A DNA stretch of 6,306 nucleotides from Pirellulales bacterium (GCA_030642635.1 DAOWNK010000192.1:1-6306); one strand, 5' to 3'; positions 1-5,672 are shown, counted from the first letter of the stretch. The notes: generated by a model from the sequence alone, not told the origin. Made by a program: numbers and translations.

Positions 1-2
1 AG

Positions 3-287
3 GTTCGGCAAGTCATTGATAAAAAGCAAATGCTGGTTGATATCGAAGCGTTTCCTTTACGGGGTACCGATAAGCCCCCGAATTACTTGATCTGGATACA
101 GGGTGTACCTACCGCCGGAATCGTGGATGGGGCTGAAATCGATTTTGAGTTGTGTGACGCCTTCATTGTTGCGGGCACGAATCAATACGAGACTACCGGA
201 GGCAGTATGAAAACAGTGTTTTTGTTGAAAGCCCTCAATATAGAACCCTACTTGCCAGGCGCCAAGCATCCAGGAGGGCTGCGTTAA
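3..287 (+). CDS. Hypothetical protein, C-terminal part (5' end outside window)
   Basis: The frame is open from the left edge and ends at TAA 285-287. It gives 94 residues before the stop, beginning VRQVIDKKQ. A methionine lies at position 30, but the reading continues upstream without a stop and no ribosome binding site precedes that codon, so the true start is probably off the window. The segment alternates short beta-prone stretches (YLIWIQGVPTAGIVDG, AFIVAGTNQYET, KTVFLLKAL), which suggests a small beta-barrel or OB-like end domain. No signal peptide, membrane segment or catalytic motif is visible. From memory, similar tails with a 'W-G-TAG-VDG ... GT-YET--G--KTVF-L' pattern occur in secreted or uncharacterised planctomycete proteins. 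That resemblance is not verified and no function is assigned. Base composition looks less GC-rich than in the housekeeping genes further right. Confidence 0.6.
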   Translation, partial: VRQVIDKKQMLVDIEAFPLRGTDKPPNYLIWIQGVPTAGIVDGAEIDFELCDAFIVAGTNQYETTGGSMKTVFLLKALNIEPYLPGAKHPGGLR

Positions 288-296
288 TACTCTGGC

Positions 297-343
297 CCGG
301 CCACGGCCGGATCGCATTGACAATATCGGGCCCCCGAAGGGGC
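297..343. terminator. GC-rich hairpins after the first CDS, possible terminator
   Basis: Two perfect small inverted repeats follow the stop codon at 287. The first is CCGGCC-AC-GGCCGG at 297-310. The second is GCCCC-CGAA-GGGGC at 330-343. Neither is followed by a T run, so neither is a classical intrinsic terminator. Their position directly after a gene end makes a role in 3'-end formation plausible. Confidence 0.35.
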
Positions 344-372
344 TTGGCCGGGTTACGGCCCGGACCTTAACG

Positions 373-417
373 TTGACAAACCGTGATGTTGACAGAATGT
401 AACATACTCGATACAAA
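373..417 (+). promoter_or_regulatory. Possible promoter with two TTGACA boxes upstream of the XRE remnant
   Basis: Two perfect TTGACA hexamers lie at 373-378 and 389-394. The second is 17 nt upstream of TACAAA (412-417), a 4-of-6 match to TATAAT. A 5-bp dyad, ATGTT (386-390) with AACAT (401-405), overlaps the second box and could be an operator for the regulator encoded just downstream. If this -10 is used, transcription would start around the GTG at 424, giving an almost leaderless message. The match is by eye only, and planctomycete promoters are poorly characterised. Confidence 0.3.
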
Positions 418-423
418 AGGAGA

Positions 424-585
424 GTGGTTTCTGACAATGACGCACGCAAGAATATCGCTGCAAACTTGCAACGATTATTAAGAGACCGGGGATGGTCTCA
501 ATCTTACCTTGCTACCATTACAGGTGAGCCGAGGATGATGATTTCTCGGATGACGGAAGGGAAAAGGGGACATTCTGCTTTTTAG
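424..585 (+). pseudogene. Truncated XRE-family helix-turn-helix regulator (N-terminal remnant)
   Basis: Starting at GTG 424, the only start codon after the in-frame TAA at 400-402, this frame gives 53 residues. Residues 8-43 read as the first helices of a Cro/C1 (XRE) DNA-binding domain: RKNIAANLQRLLRDRGWSQ, then YLATITGEPRMMISRM, which is the usual 'GWSQ-LA--TG---M-SR' pattern. The expected continuation (last helices of the domain and any effector part) is missing. From codon 45 onward the sequence is the palindrome at 558-611, whose centre supplies the TAG stop. None of the frames after the palindrome resumes an XRE-like sequence. AAGGAG (417-422) is present, but only 1 nt separates it from the GTG, which is too close to be ideal. 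I infer a gene broken by a repeat insertion. A functional micro-repressor is possible but less likely, because the domain is incomplete. Confidence 0.6.
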
Positions 586-611
586 AAAAAGCAGAATGTC
601 CCCTTTTCCCT
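558..611. repeat. Perfect 26-bp palindrome with 2-nt loop (GGGGACATTCT-type element)
   Basis: Arms 558-583 and 586-611 are exact reverse complements separated by AG. The left arm contains AAAAGGGGACATTCTGC followed by T5, and the right arm starts A5-GCAGAATGTCCCC. Long hairpins with the core AAAAGGGGACATTCT are, as I recall, scattered through many bacterial genomes, often near REP-associated Y1 (RAYT/IS200-like) transposases. No transposase gene is in this window, so it would be a non-autonomous copy. It interrupts the XRE remnant and lies upstream of the acyltransferase gene, where the transcript could also form a strong hairpin. Confidence 0.85.
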
Positions 612-699
612 CATTGTCCTTTTCTCTGTCCTAAACTGATCTTTTCCCATCCGGCCGTTCCTGCGACAATATCGCCGACTTCCACGGAGGGAATTCCAC

Positions 700-1620
700 A
701 TGAAATGCAAGCACGTTGCCGACTTTCTCGTGTATCTGGTGGTTCGCTTTTTTATCTGCACTGTGCAGGCCGTGCGAATCGAGACAGGTGCGAAGATTGC
801 CCGCTGGCTGGCGTGGCTGTTCTGCAATGTAATACGTATTCGCGGCAAGGTGGTCGATGAGAACCTCGCACACGCCTTTCCGGAGATGTCCGAGCCGGAC
901 CGGAAACGACTTATCCGGCAGATGTGGGAGCACCTGTTCCTGTTGGTCTTGGAGGTTGCCCATGCGCCGCGGAAAATCCACGAGACGAACTGGCGGCAGT
1001 ATATCAGCCTGCGAGACTCGGACCGGCTGGTGCGATGTCTGTTGGACGACCGGCCGACGCTGATCGTTTCGGCCCATTTCGGCAATTTCGAGTTGGCCGG
1101 CTACGTGCTAGGGATACTCGGCTTTCCCACGTACACCGTCGCCCGAACGCTCGACAATCTGTACCTTGACCGTTTCTTGAACACCTTCCGTAGCGGCACC
1201 GGTCAGTACATGATCCCCAAGAACGGCGGCTACGACCAGATTGTCGACGTATTGGCCAACGGCGGCACGATGACGTTCCTGGCCGACCAGTATGCGGGCA
1301 AAAAGGGCTGTTGGGTCGAGTTTTTCTCGCGCCAGGCCTCGGCCTACAAGGCAATCGCACTGCTGGCGCTGGACAACGACGCTCCGGTGGCCGTCTGTGG
1401 TGCGGCTCGTGTCGGTGAACCGTTGCACGTGGAATTGAACACCTGTGCCGTGGCCGATCCGCGCGAGACGGGCGAGCAAGTCGGCACCATCCACGAACTG
1501 ACGCAATGGTACACCAGCCGGTTGGAGGAGATCATCCGTTGTGAACCGGGTCAATACTGGTGGCTCCACCGCCGTTGGAAAGACCCGCGCAAGGCCAATC
1601 GCAGAAAACTCGCCGCGTGA
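700..1620 (+). CDS. Lipid A biosynthesis lauroyl/myristoyl acyltransferase family (LpxL/HtrB-like)
   Basis: The 306-residue product matches the LpxL/LpxM/HtrB family, whose members transfer secondary acyl chains from acyl-ACP onto the Kdo2-lipid A precursor at the cytoplasmic face of the inner membrane. The length is close to the family norm. A hydrophobic N-terminal anchor covers roughly residues 7-47 (FLVYLVVRFFI and IARWLAWLFCNVI). The catalytic HX4(D/E) motif is present as HFGNFE at 126-131. The LADQ segment at 194-197 and the C-terminal block PGQYWWLHRRWKDP at 283-296 are also family hallmarks. The start is well supported: GGAGGG at 686-691 is 8 nt upstream of ATG 700. The gene stands alone and converges on epmB. 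Acyl-chain and position specificity cannot be read from sequence, so no LpxL or LpxM symbol is given. A related acyltransferase of another glycolipid pathway is the main alternative. Confidence 0.88.
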   Translation: MKCKHVADFLVYLVVRFFICTVQAVRIETGAKIARWLAWLFCNVIRIRGKVVDENLAHAFPEMSEPDRKRLIRQMWEHLFLLVLEVAHAPRKIHETNWRQYISLRDSDRLVRCLLDDRPTLIVSAHFGNFELAGYVLGILGFPTYTVARTLDNLYLDRFLNTFRSGTGQYMIPKNGGYDQIVDVLANGGTMTFLADQYAGKKGCWVEFFSRQASAYKAIALLALDNDAPVAVCGAARVGEPLHVELNTCAVADPRETGEQVGTIHELTQWYTSRLEEIIRCEPGQYWWLHRRWKDPRKANRRKLAA

Positions 1621-1646
1621 GAGCGGTATGCTCTTATACGTTTAGC

Positions 1647-1665
1647 GGTCGCCGGTACGGCGACC
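1647..1665. terminator. Hairpin between convergent genes, possible bidirectional terminator
   Basis: GGTCGCCG-GTA-CGGCGACC is a perfect 8-bp stem with a 3-nt loop. It lies in the 50-bp gap between the stop codons of the acyltransferase (1620) and epmB (1671). Its placement suggests 3'-end protection or termination for both strands. No clear T run follows on either strand, so intrinsic termination is uncertain. A weaker 4-bp dyad, GAGC-GGTAT-GCTC, is at 1621-1633. Confidence 0.5.
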
Positions 1666-1670
1666 AACAT

Positions 1671-2633
1671 CTACGCCAAAACCACCTTGCTCGCCTCTCC
1701 AGGCCTCTCACGAACGTAACGCGGCACCGCGTAGCCTGGCAGCCGGGCACGCAACGCGGCAATCAGCCGAATGCCGATCTCGTCTGGCACATCAAAATGC
1801 GAGGCGCCGGCGACCGGGTCCAACCGGTGCAAATAATACGGCATTACACGAATATCCACCAGCCGTTCGCATAGCTCGGCCAGCACATCAGGGCAATCGT
1901 TGACCCCGCTGAGCAGGACCGTTTGGCTGAGGACCGGAACGCCGGCGTCAATCAGCCGGCCCAGTGCCCCGGCCACAGCGTCGTCGATCTCGGCTGGATG
2001 ATTTACATGCACCACCACTACAGTTGTAAGCCTGCCTCCACGAAGCCAGCCGATCAACTCGTCCGTCACCCTGGCGGGAATCATCACCGGCAGCCGGGTA
2101 TGGACACGCAGTCGTCGAAGATGCGGAATGTCGGCCAGTGATTGGGCAAGCCGGGCAAGCTGAGCATCCGGCAAAGTCAACGGGTCTCCACCGCTGAGAA
2201 TCACCTCGCGGATCGAACGGTCGGTGGCGATCTGCCCAAGTGCCGGGGACCAGTCTTCAATCGTCCGGGCAGACACACGGCATGAACAGTGCCGCCGGAA
2301 GCAAAATCGGCAATGGACGGAACACTCGACGGTTGTTACCATAAGGACTCGGCCTTGGTACTTTTTCAGCAGACCGGGGCCGATCACGGCGTCGGACTCA
2401 CTCAGCGGATCGTTCCGGTAGCCGGGCACCTCTGAGAGTTCAGCCTTGCTGGGCAAAACCTGCACTAGCAGGGGGTCGTTCGGATCGCCATGCCGAATCC
2501 GCGAAAGATACGTCCGGGGGACCAACAGCGGAAAATCGGCCACATTGACGGCCAAAGAGGAATCCAACCCCAACATCCTGCACAGTTCGGCCGGGTCGCG
2601 GACCGCATCGTTTTCAAAGGTTAAACTCTCCAT
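1671..2633 (-). CDS. epmB: EF-P (R)-beta-lysine pathway lysine 2,3-aminomutase EpmB, radical SAM
   Basis: This protein is colinear over its length with E. coli EpmB (YjeK), which isomerises (S)-alpha-lysine to (R)-beta-lysine using an [4Fe-4S] cluster, S-adenosylmethionine and PLP. From ATG at 2633 it has 320 residues. N-terminal blocks VPRTYLSRI, GDPNDPLL and GLLKKYQGR match the family. The radical SAM motif CSVHCRFC supplies Cys104, Cys108 and Cys111. Then come SGGDPL (147-152), VHTRLPVMIPARVT (177-190) and MPYYLHRLDPVAGASHF (264-280). Lys316 in GEASKVVL aligns with the GEPSK segment near the C terminus of E. coli EpmB and is the probable PLP lysine. Two further cysteines (116, 118) sit just after the cluster motif. 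The frame extends upstream to 2705, but that part only translates the repeat unit at 2659-2684, so ATG 2633 is preferred. It has no obvious ribosome binding site. The gene is divergent from efp-epmA, its functional partners. Confidence 0.93.
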   Translation of the reverse strand: MESLTFENDAVRDPAELCRMLGLDSSLAVNVADFPLLVPRTYLSRIRHGDPNDPLLVQVLPSKAELSEVPGYRNDPLSESDAVIGPGLLKKYQGRVLMVTTVECSVHCRFCFRRHCSCRVSARTIEDWSPALGQIATDRSIREVILSGGDPLTLPDAQLARLAQSLADIPHLRRLRVHTRLPVMIPARVTDELIGWLRGGRLTTVVVVHVNHPAEIDDAVAGALGRLIDAGVPVLSQTVLLSGVNDCPDVLAELCERLVDIRVMPYYLHRLDPVAGASHFDVPDEIGIRLIAALRARLPGYAVPRYVRERPGEASKVVLA

Positions 2634-2658
2634 AACAATAAATCGTACCAATTCAATC

Positions 2659-2684
2659 ACAAAGCCGCGACCGGTTGTCGCGCC
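2659..2684 (+). repeat. Solitary copy of the 26-nt REP-like unit in the epmB/efp divergent region
   Basis: This stretch contains AAAGCCGCGACCGGT followed by TGTCGCGCC. It differs at two positions from the left arm of the pair at 4285-4363: C for T at the second base, and T for G in the second half of the core. The internal dyad is reduced to GCGAC-CGGTT-GTCGC. No opposite arm is found nearby, unlike the two paired copies. It occupies about a third of the 74-bp gap between the epmB and efp starts and ends 10 nt before the efp ribosome binding site. It therefore sits where promoters or leaders for both genes must lie. Confidence 0.8.
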
Positions 2685-2707
2685 GACAAAACACAAGGAA
2701 ACCAATA

Positions 2708-3277
2708 GTGGCCGGATACAACACCAGCGACTTCCGAAGGGGACTGAAGGTACAGATCGACGGCGATCCGTATATTATGATCGAGTGCAACTTCGTCAAG
2801 CCAGGCAAGGGCCAGGCACTGTACAAGTGCAAGCTGCGGAACTTACTCAGGAACACAGTCCTCGACAGAACCTACAAAAGCGGCGACTCGATCGAGGCCG
2901 CAGACATCGAAGAAATTGCGGCCCAGTACCTATACCGCCAGGCCGATCCCTTCGTCTTCATGGATACCGAAAGCTACGAGCAATACGAACTGAGCATCGA
3001 ACAGGTCGACGACGCATGGAAGTATCTCAAGGAAGGCATGGTCTGCGGCATGATGCTGTTTAACAACAACCCGATCGCCATGACCCCTCCGAACCACGTC
3101 GTGCTGAAGGTCGAGTACTGCGAGCCGGGCATGAAGGGTAACACGGCAACCAACGTGACAAAACCATGCAAGGTCGAGACCGGCGCCGAGTTCCCATGCC
3201 CGTCGTTCGTCGAAATGGGCGACTTGATAAAAATCGACACCCGAACCGGCGAGTACGTCGAGCGGGTAAAAGAGTAG
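2708..3277 (+). CDS. efp: Translation elongation factor P
   Basis: EF-P binds the ribosome between the P and E sites and promotes peptide bond formation at consecutive prolines. The 189-residue product is almost the same length as E. coli EF-P (188) and aligns end to end. The N-terminal domain carries the acceptor loop FVKPGKGQA, with Lys34 at the modified position. The central OB domain includes the stretch around 70-127, ending ITPPN-like as AMTPPN. The C-terminal OB domain ends in the EF-P signature region GDLIKIDTRTGEYVERV (171-187). GTG 2708 is chosen because AAGGAA (2695-2700) lies 7 nt upstream and the protein then begins MAGYNTSDFRRG, as in the family. An in-frame TTG at 2675 falls inside the repeat unit and is unlikely. 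epmA follows after 17 nt, and epmB is divergent, which indicates that this EF-P is beta-lysylated on Lys34. Confidence 0.96.
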   Translation: MAGYNTSDFRRGLKVQIDGDPYIMIECNFVKPGKGQALYKCKLRNLLRNTVLDRTYKSGDSIEAADIEEIAAQYLYRQADPFVFMDTESYEQYELSIEQVDDAWKYLKEGMVCGMMLFNNNPIAMTPPNHVVLKVEYCEPGMKGNTATNVTKPCKVETGAEFPCPSFVEMGDLIKIDTRTGEYVERVKE

Positions 3278-3289
3278 CCGCTTGCGGCT
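3276..3289 (+). promoter_or_regulatory. Small hairpin spanning the efp stop codon and the efp-epmA gap
   Basis: AGCCGC-TT-GCGGCT is a perfect 6-bp stem with a 2-nt loop. It begins inside the efp TAG stop and fills most of the 17-nt spacer before epmA ATG 3295. epmA has no recognisable ribosome binding site, so the hairpin sits where translation coupling or partial attenuation could lower EpmA relative to the abundant EF-P. A regulatory role is inference only. Confidence 0.35.
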
Positions 3290-3294
3290 TAGCA

Positions 3295-4263
3295 ATGACC
3301 CACACACAACACAACAACTTTCGCCCGACCGCAAGCCGGCAGAATCTTCAGCTTCGGGCAAGGTTGCTGCAACGCCTGCGCGAGTTCTTCGACCAGCGCG
3401 GGTTCCTTGAGGTCGAAACGCCGCTCCTCTCAGCCGACACTGTGGTGGATCGCCACCTCGATCCGTTTTGTGTCGAATTCGACAACCGGCGTATGTGGCT
3501 GCAAACCTCGCCCGAGTTCGCCATGAAACGGCTGCTGGCCGACGGCGCCGAGGCGATCTACCAGGTTACCAGATCGTTCAGGTTGGGCGAGCAGGGACCG
3601 CTGCACAACCCGGAGTTCACCATTGTCGAGTGGTATCGCACCGACGACGACATGGACGCCGGGATGCAGCTTACCGGCGACCTGTGCGAGGCGATGCTGC
3701 ATTGCGGCCCGGCCGAAAGGCTCAGCTACCGCGATGCGTTCGAGCAGTACGTCGGGATCGATCCGCACACGGCGGATGTCGGTGCACTGATCTCGAAGGT
3801 CGAGGAACTCGGCATCGCCCGGCCGGATAGCCTCTCGGCCGACGACCGCGACGGCTGGCTTGATCTGTTGCTGGTCGATCGCGTGCAACCGCATCTCGGC
3901 ATGGAGCGGCCGACGTTATTGTACGATTACCCGGCCGGTCAGGCTGCCTTGGCGCGAGTACGTAGTGATGATCCGCCGGTGGCCGAGCGGTTCGAGCTTT
4001 GCGTCTCGGGCATCGAGCTGGCCAACGGTTTTCACGAGTTGCTCGAGACCGATGAGTTGCTTAAACGAAACAAAAATATAAACGCACAACGCGCAGCCGA
4101 CGGCAAGCCGACGTTGCCCGAGCAAAGCCGGCTGCTGGCGGCAATGCACGCCGGTCTGCCTGCCTCGGTCGGCGTGGCGTTGGGATTCGACCGGCTGGTA
4201 ATGCTGGCCGCCGGAGCGAAAAGTTTGAGCGAGGTAATGGCGTTTCCGTTTGATCGGGCGTAG
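3295..4263 (+). CDS. epmA: EF-P--(R)-beta-lysine ligase EpmA (class II LysRS paralogue)
   Basis: EpmA (PoxA/GenX/YjeA) is a truncated class II lysyl-tRNA synthetase. It adenylates (R)-beta-lysine and transfers it to the epsilon amine of EF-P Lys34 instead of to tRNA. The 322-residue product matches the 325-residue E. coli protein throughout. It lacks the N-terminal anticodon-binding OB domain, which separates it from true LysRS. Visible motifs are FLEVETP (37-43, motif 1), QTSPEFAMKRLL (70-81), RSFR (93-96) with HNPEFTIVEWYR (104-115, motif 2), ELANGFHEL (241-249) and GVALGFDRLVML (293-304, motif 3). ATG 3295 is chosen because it gives the family length. The frame stays open upstream to 3166, but there it overlaps efp and does not resemble EpmA. 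The gene is 17 nt after efp, so co-transcription is likely. It is followed by the repeat pair at 4285. Confidence 0.95.
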   Translation: MTHTQHNNFRPTASRQNLQLRARLLQRLREFFDQRGFLEVETPLLSADTVVDRHLDPFCVEFDNRRMWLQTSPEFAMKRLLADGAEAIYQVTRSFRLGEQGPLHNPEFTIVEWYRTDDDMDAGMQLTGDLCEAMLHCGPAERLSYRDAFEQYVGIDPHTADVGALISKVEELGIARPDSLSADDRDGWLDLLLVDRVQPHLGMERPTLLYDYPAGQAALARVRSDDPPVAERFELCVSGIELANGFHELLETDELLKRNKNINAQRAADGKPTLPEQSRLLAAMHAGLPASVGVALGFDRLVMLAAGAKSLSEVMAFPFDRA

Positions 4264-4284
4264 TTTGATAACAATGCTTCAAAC

Positions 4285-4363
4285 ATAAAGCCGCGACCGG
4301 TGGTCGCGCCAAATACCGCAAAACTACCGGTGGCATTGACGCGACCACCGGTCGCGGCTTTAT
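4285..4363. repeat. Inverted pair of 26-nt REP-like units (BIME-like), between epmA and aroB
   Basis: The left arm (4285-4310) and right arm (4338-4363) are reverse complements at 25 of 26 positions. The only mismatch is C4309 against A4339, so the outer 24 bp pair perfectly. The spacer is 27 nt and contains a third ACCGGTGG core at 4326-4333. Each arm also has its own internal dyad, GCGACC-GGT-GGTCGC, so the DNA or RNA can fold either as two small hairpins or as one long stem. The right arm ends in GGCTTTAT, which could give weak termination after efp-epmA. Confidence 0.88.
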
Positions 4364-4457
4364 TGATCATGGTGCTTACTCGCCTCAATTGGAAAAATTG
4401 TGTAAAATGAACTATCCATGTATGGAATCAAATCAAACGATTAAAGAAAGCAAACAA

Positions 4458-5543
4458 GTGACAACTCCAACACAAACCCTCCGCGTCGACCTGGCCGAGC
4501 GCGGCTATGATATCGAAATCGGCACCGGTAATCTCGGCGGCGTCGGTCGGTTCCTTGCCGAGCGAGGCAAGGTCTCGCACGCCGTGGTGGTTACCGACGA
4601 GAACGTTCGAGAGCCGTATGCCGCAGACGTGGCCGAAAGCCTGACCGAGCAACAGATCGAGGTCGACGTGATCGTGATCGAGCCGGGCGAGCCGAGCAAG
4701 TCGATCGACATGGCCGCCGGGCTGTGGAACGGTATGCTCGAACTGGGCGCCGATCGCAGCAGCGTGGTCGTGGCGGTCGGCGGCGGTGTGGTGGGCGATC
4801 TGGCCGGGTTCGCCGCGGCCACATACGCCCGGGGCGTACGGTTCTTGCAGGCGCCCACCTCGCTGCTGGCCCAGGTCGACAGTTCCGTGGGCGGCAAGGT
4901 CGGCATCAACCTGCCCGAGGCCAAGAACATGGTCGGGGCGTTCCTGCAACCGATCGGCGTGCTGATCGATACCGACACGCTCGCAACGCTCGAACCTCGC
5001 CAGTATCACGCCGGGCTGGGCGAGGTGGTCAAGTACGGCGTGATACTCGACGCCGAGTTGTTCGACTACCTTGAAGCCAACACGGCCGGGCTGATCGAAC
5101 AGGACCGCAAGGTGCTCTCGCACGTCATCGCGCGATGCTGCCGGCTGAAAGCCGAGGTGGTCGTAAGCGACGAGCGCGAAGAAACGGGGCTTCGGGCGGT
5201 GCTAAACTACGGACACACCTTCGCCCACGCATTCGAGACACTCTGCGGCTACGGCGAACTGTTGCACGGCGAGGCGGTTTCTATCGGCATGTTGTGCGCC
5301 TCGCGCCTGGCCGAGCGGCTTGGGCGTGTCGATGCCGAGTTCACCGAGCGACAATACCATTTGCTCGACACACTGGGCCTGCCGACGCAGACGCCGAAGC
5401 TGGACGGCCAGGCGATCATCAACGCCATGATGCACGACAAAAAGGTGCAACACGGACGGCTGCGGTTCGTGTTGCCGAAGGAAATGGGCCGCGTGGAACT
5501 GGTCGACCAGGTCGATCCGGCCGACGTTCGTGCCGCACTGTAA
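4458..5543 (+). CDS. aroB: 3-dehydroquinate synthase
   Basis: AroB converts 3-deoxy-D-arabino-heptulosonate 7-phosphate to 3-dehydroquinate, the second step of the shikimate pathway. It needs NAD and a divalent metal. From GTG 4458 the product is 361 residues, matching the usual length of about 360. The nucleotide-binding region VVAVGGGVVGDLAGFAA spans 104-120. The substrate and metal-binding segments are PTSLLAQVDSSVGGKVGIN (133-151), GLGEVVKYG (186-194, metal ligand Glu189), NYGHTFAHA (250-258, His253) and LLHGEAVSIG (268-277, His270). The start is uncertain: the frame extends upstream to 4389 with ATG codons at 4407 and 4422. GTG 4458 is preferred for family length and the N terminus TLRVDL, but the preceding AAAGAAAG (4443-4450) is a weak ribosome binding site. 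A TAAAAT at 4403-4408 could be a -10 box, although no good -35 was found. REP-like pairs bracket the gene. Confidence 0.95.
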   Translation: MTTPTQTLRVDLAERGYDIEIGTGNLGGVGRFLAERGKVSHAVVVTDENVREPYAADVAESLTEQQIEVDVIVIEPGEPSKSIDMAAGLWNGMLELGADRSSVVVAVGGGVVGDLAGFAAATYARGVRFLQAPTSLLAQVDSSVGGKVGINLPEAKNMVGAFLQPIGVLIDTDTLATLEPRQYHAGLGEVVKYGVILDAELFDYLEANTAGLIEQDRKVLSHVIARCCRLKAEVVVSDEREETGLRAVLNYGHTFAHAFETLCGYGELLHGEAVSIGMLCASRLAERLGRVDAEFTERQYHLLDTLGLPTQTPKLDGQAIINAMMHDKKVQHGRLRFVLPKEMGRVELVDQVDPADVRAAL

Positions 5544-5546
5544 ACC

Positions 5547-5630
5547 ATAAAGCCGCGACCGTTGGTCGCGCCATTGCACACAATCATATTATGCAAACAT
5601 GTAAGGCGCGACCAACGGTCGCGGCTTTAT
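5547..5630. repeat. Inverted pair of 26-nt REP-like units downstream of aroB
   Basis: Arms 5547-5572 and 5605-5630 are perfect 26-nt reverse complements with a 32-nt AT-rich spacer. They begin 3 nt after the aroB stop. The unit is the same as at 4285-4363 except for one core base: GCGACCGTTGGTCGC here, GCGACCGGTGGTCGC there. The opposite arm carries the matching change (CCAACGG instead of CCACCGG). The right arm ends GGCTTTAT, so the RNA stem could act as a terminator or 3' stabiliser for aroB. Confidence 0.9.
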
Positions 5631-5672
5631 AGTTCTTGTATTACGATCTTCGCGCCATCCCGGTATTAAACA

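Noticed and set aside
57..449. 130-residue minus-strand frame over the left end
   Set aside because: It is antisense to the partial plus-strand CDS and crosses the hairpin region and the XRE promoter and start. No recognisable protein features.
582..1085. Minus-strand frames of 167 and 148 residues opposite the acyltransferase gene
   Set aside because: They overlap the well-supported acyltransferase in antisense, and one of them starts from the palindrome. No recognisable domain.
2634..2705. N-terminal extension of EpmB from 2705
   Set aside because: The extra 24 residues translate the REP-like unit (GATTGRGF) and have no counterpart in EpmB. The same peptide appears in antisense frames at the other repeat copies.
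2675..2707. TTG start at 2675 for efp
   Set aside because: It lies inside the repeat unit. GTG 2708 has a well-placed AAGGAA and gives the canonical EF-P N terminus with Lys34 in register.
2446..3063. 205-residue plus-strand open frame spanning epmB and efp
   Set aside because: It runs antisense through epmB and then out of frame through efp, both of which are firmly identified. The translation is low-complexity and basic.
4428..5123. 231-residue open frame on the minus strand within aroB
   Set aside because: It is antisense to a clearly identified aroB. Its composition is typical of a shadow frame in GC-rich DNA, and no family motif is visible.
2659..5630. CRISPR array made of the five GCGACC units
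   Set aside because: The units are not regularly spaced, alternate in orientation as inverted pairs, and flank housekeeping genes. No cas genes are present.
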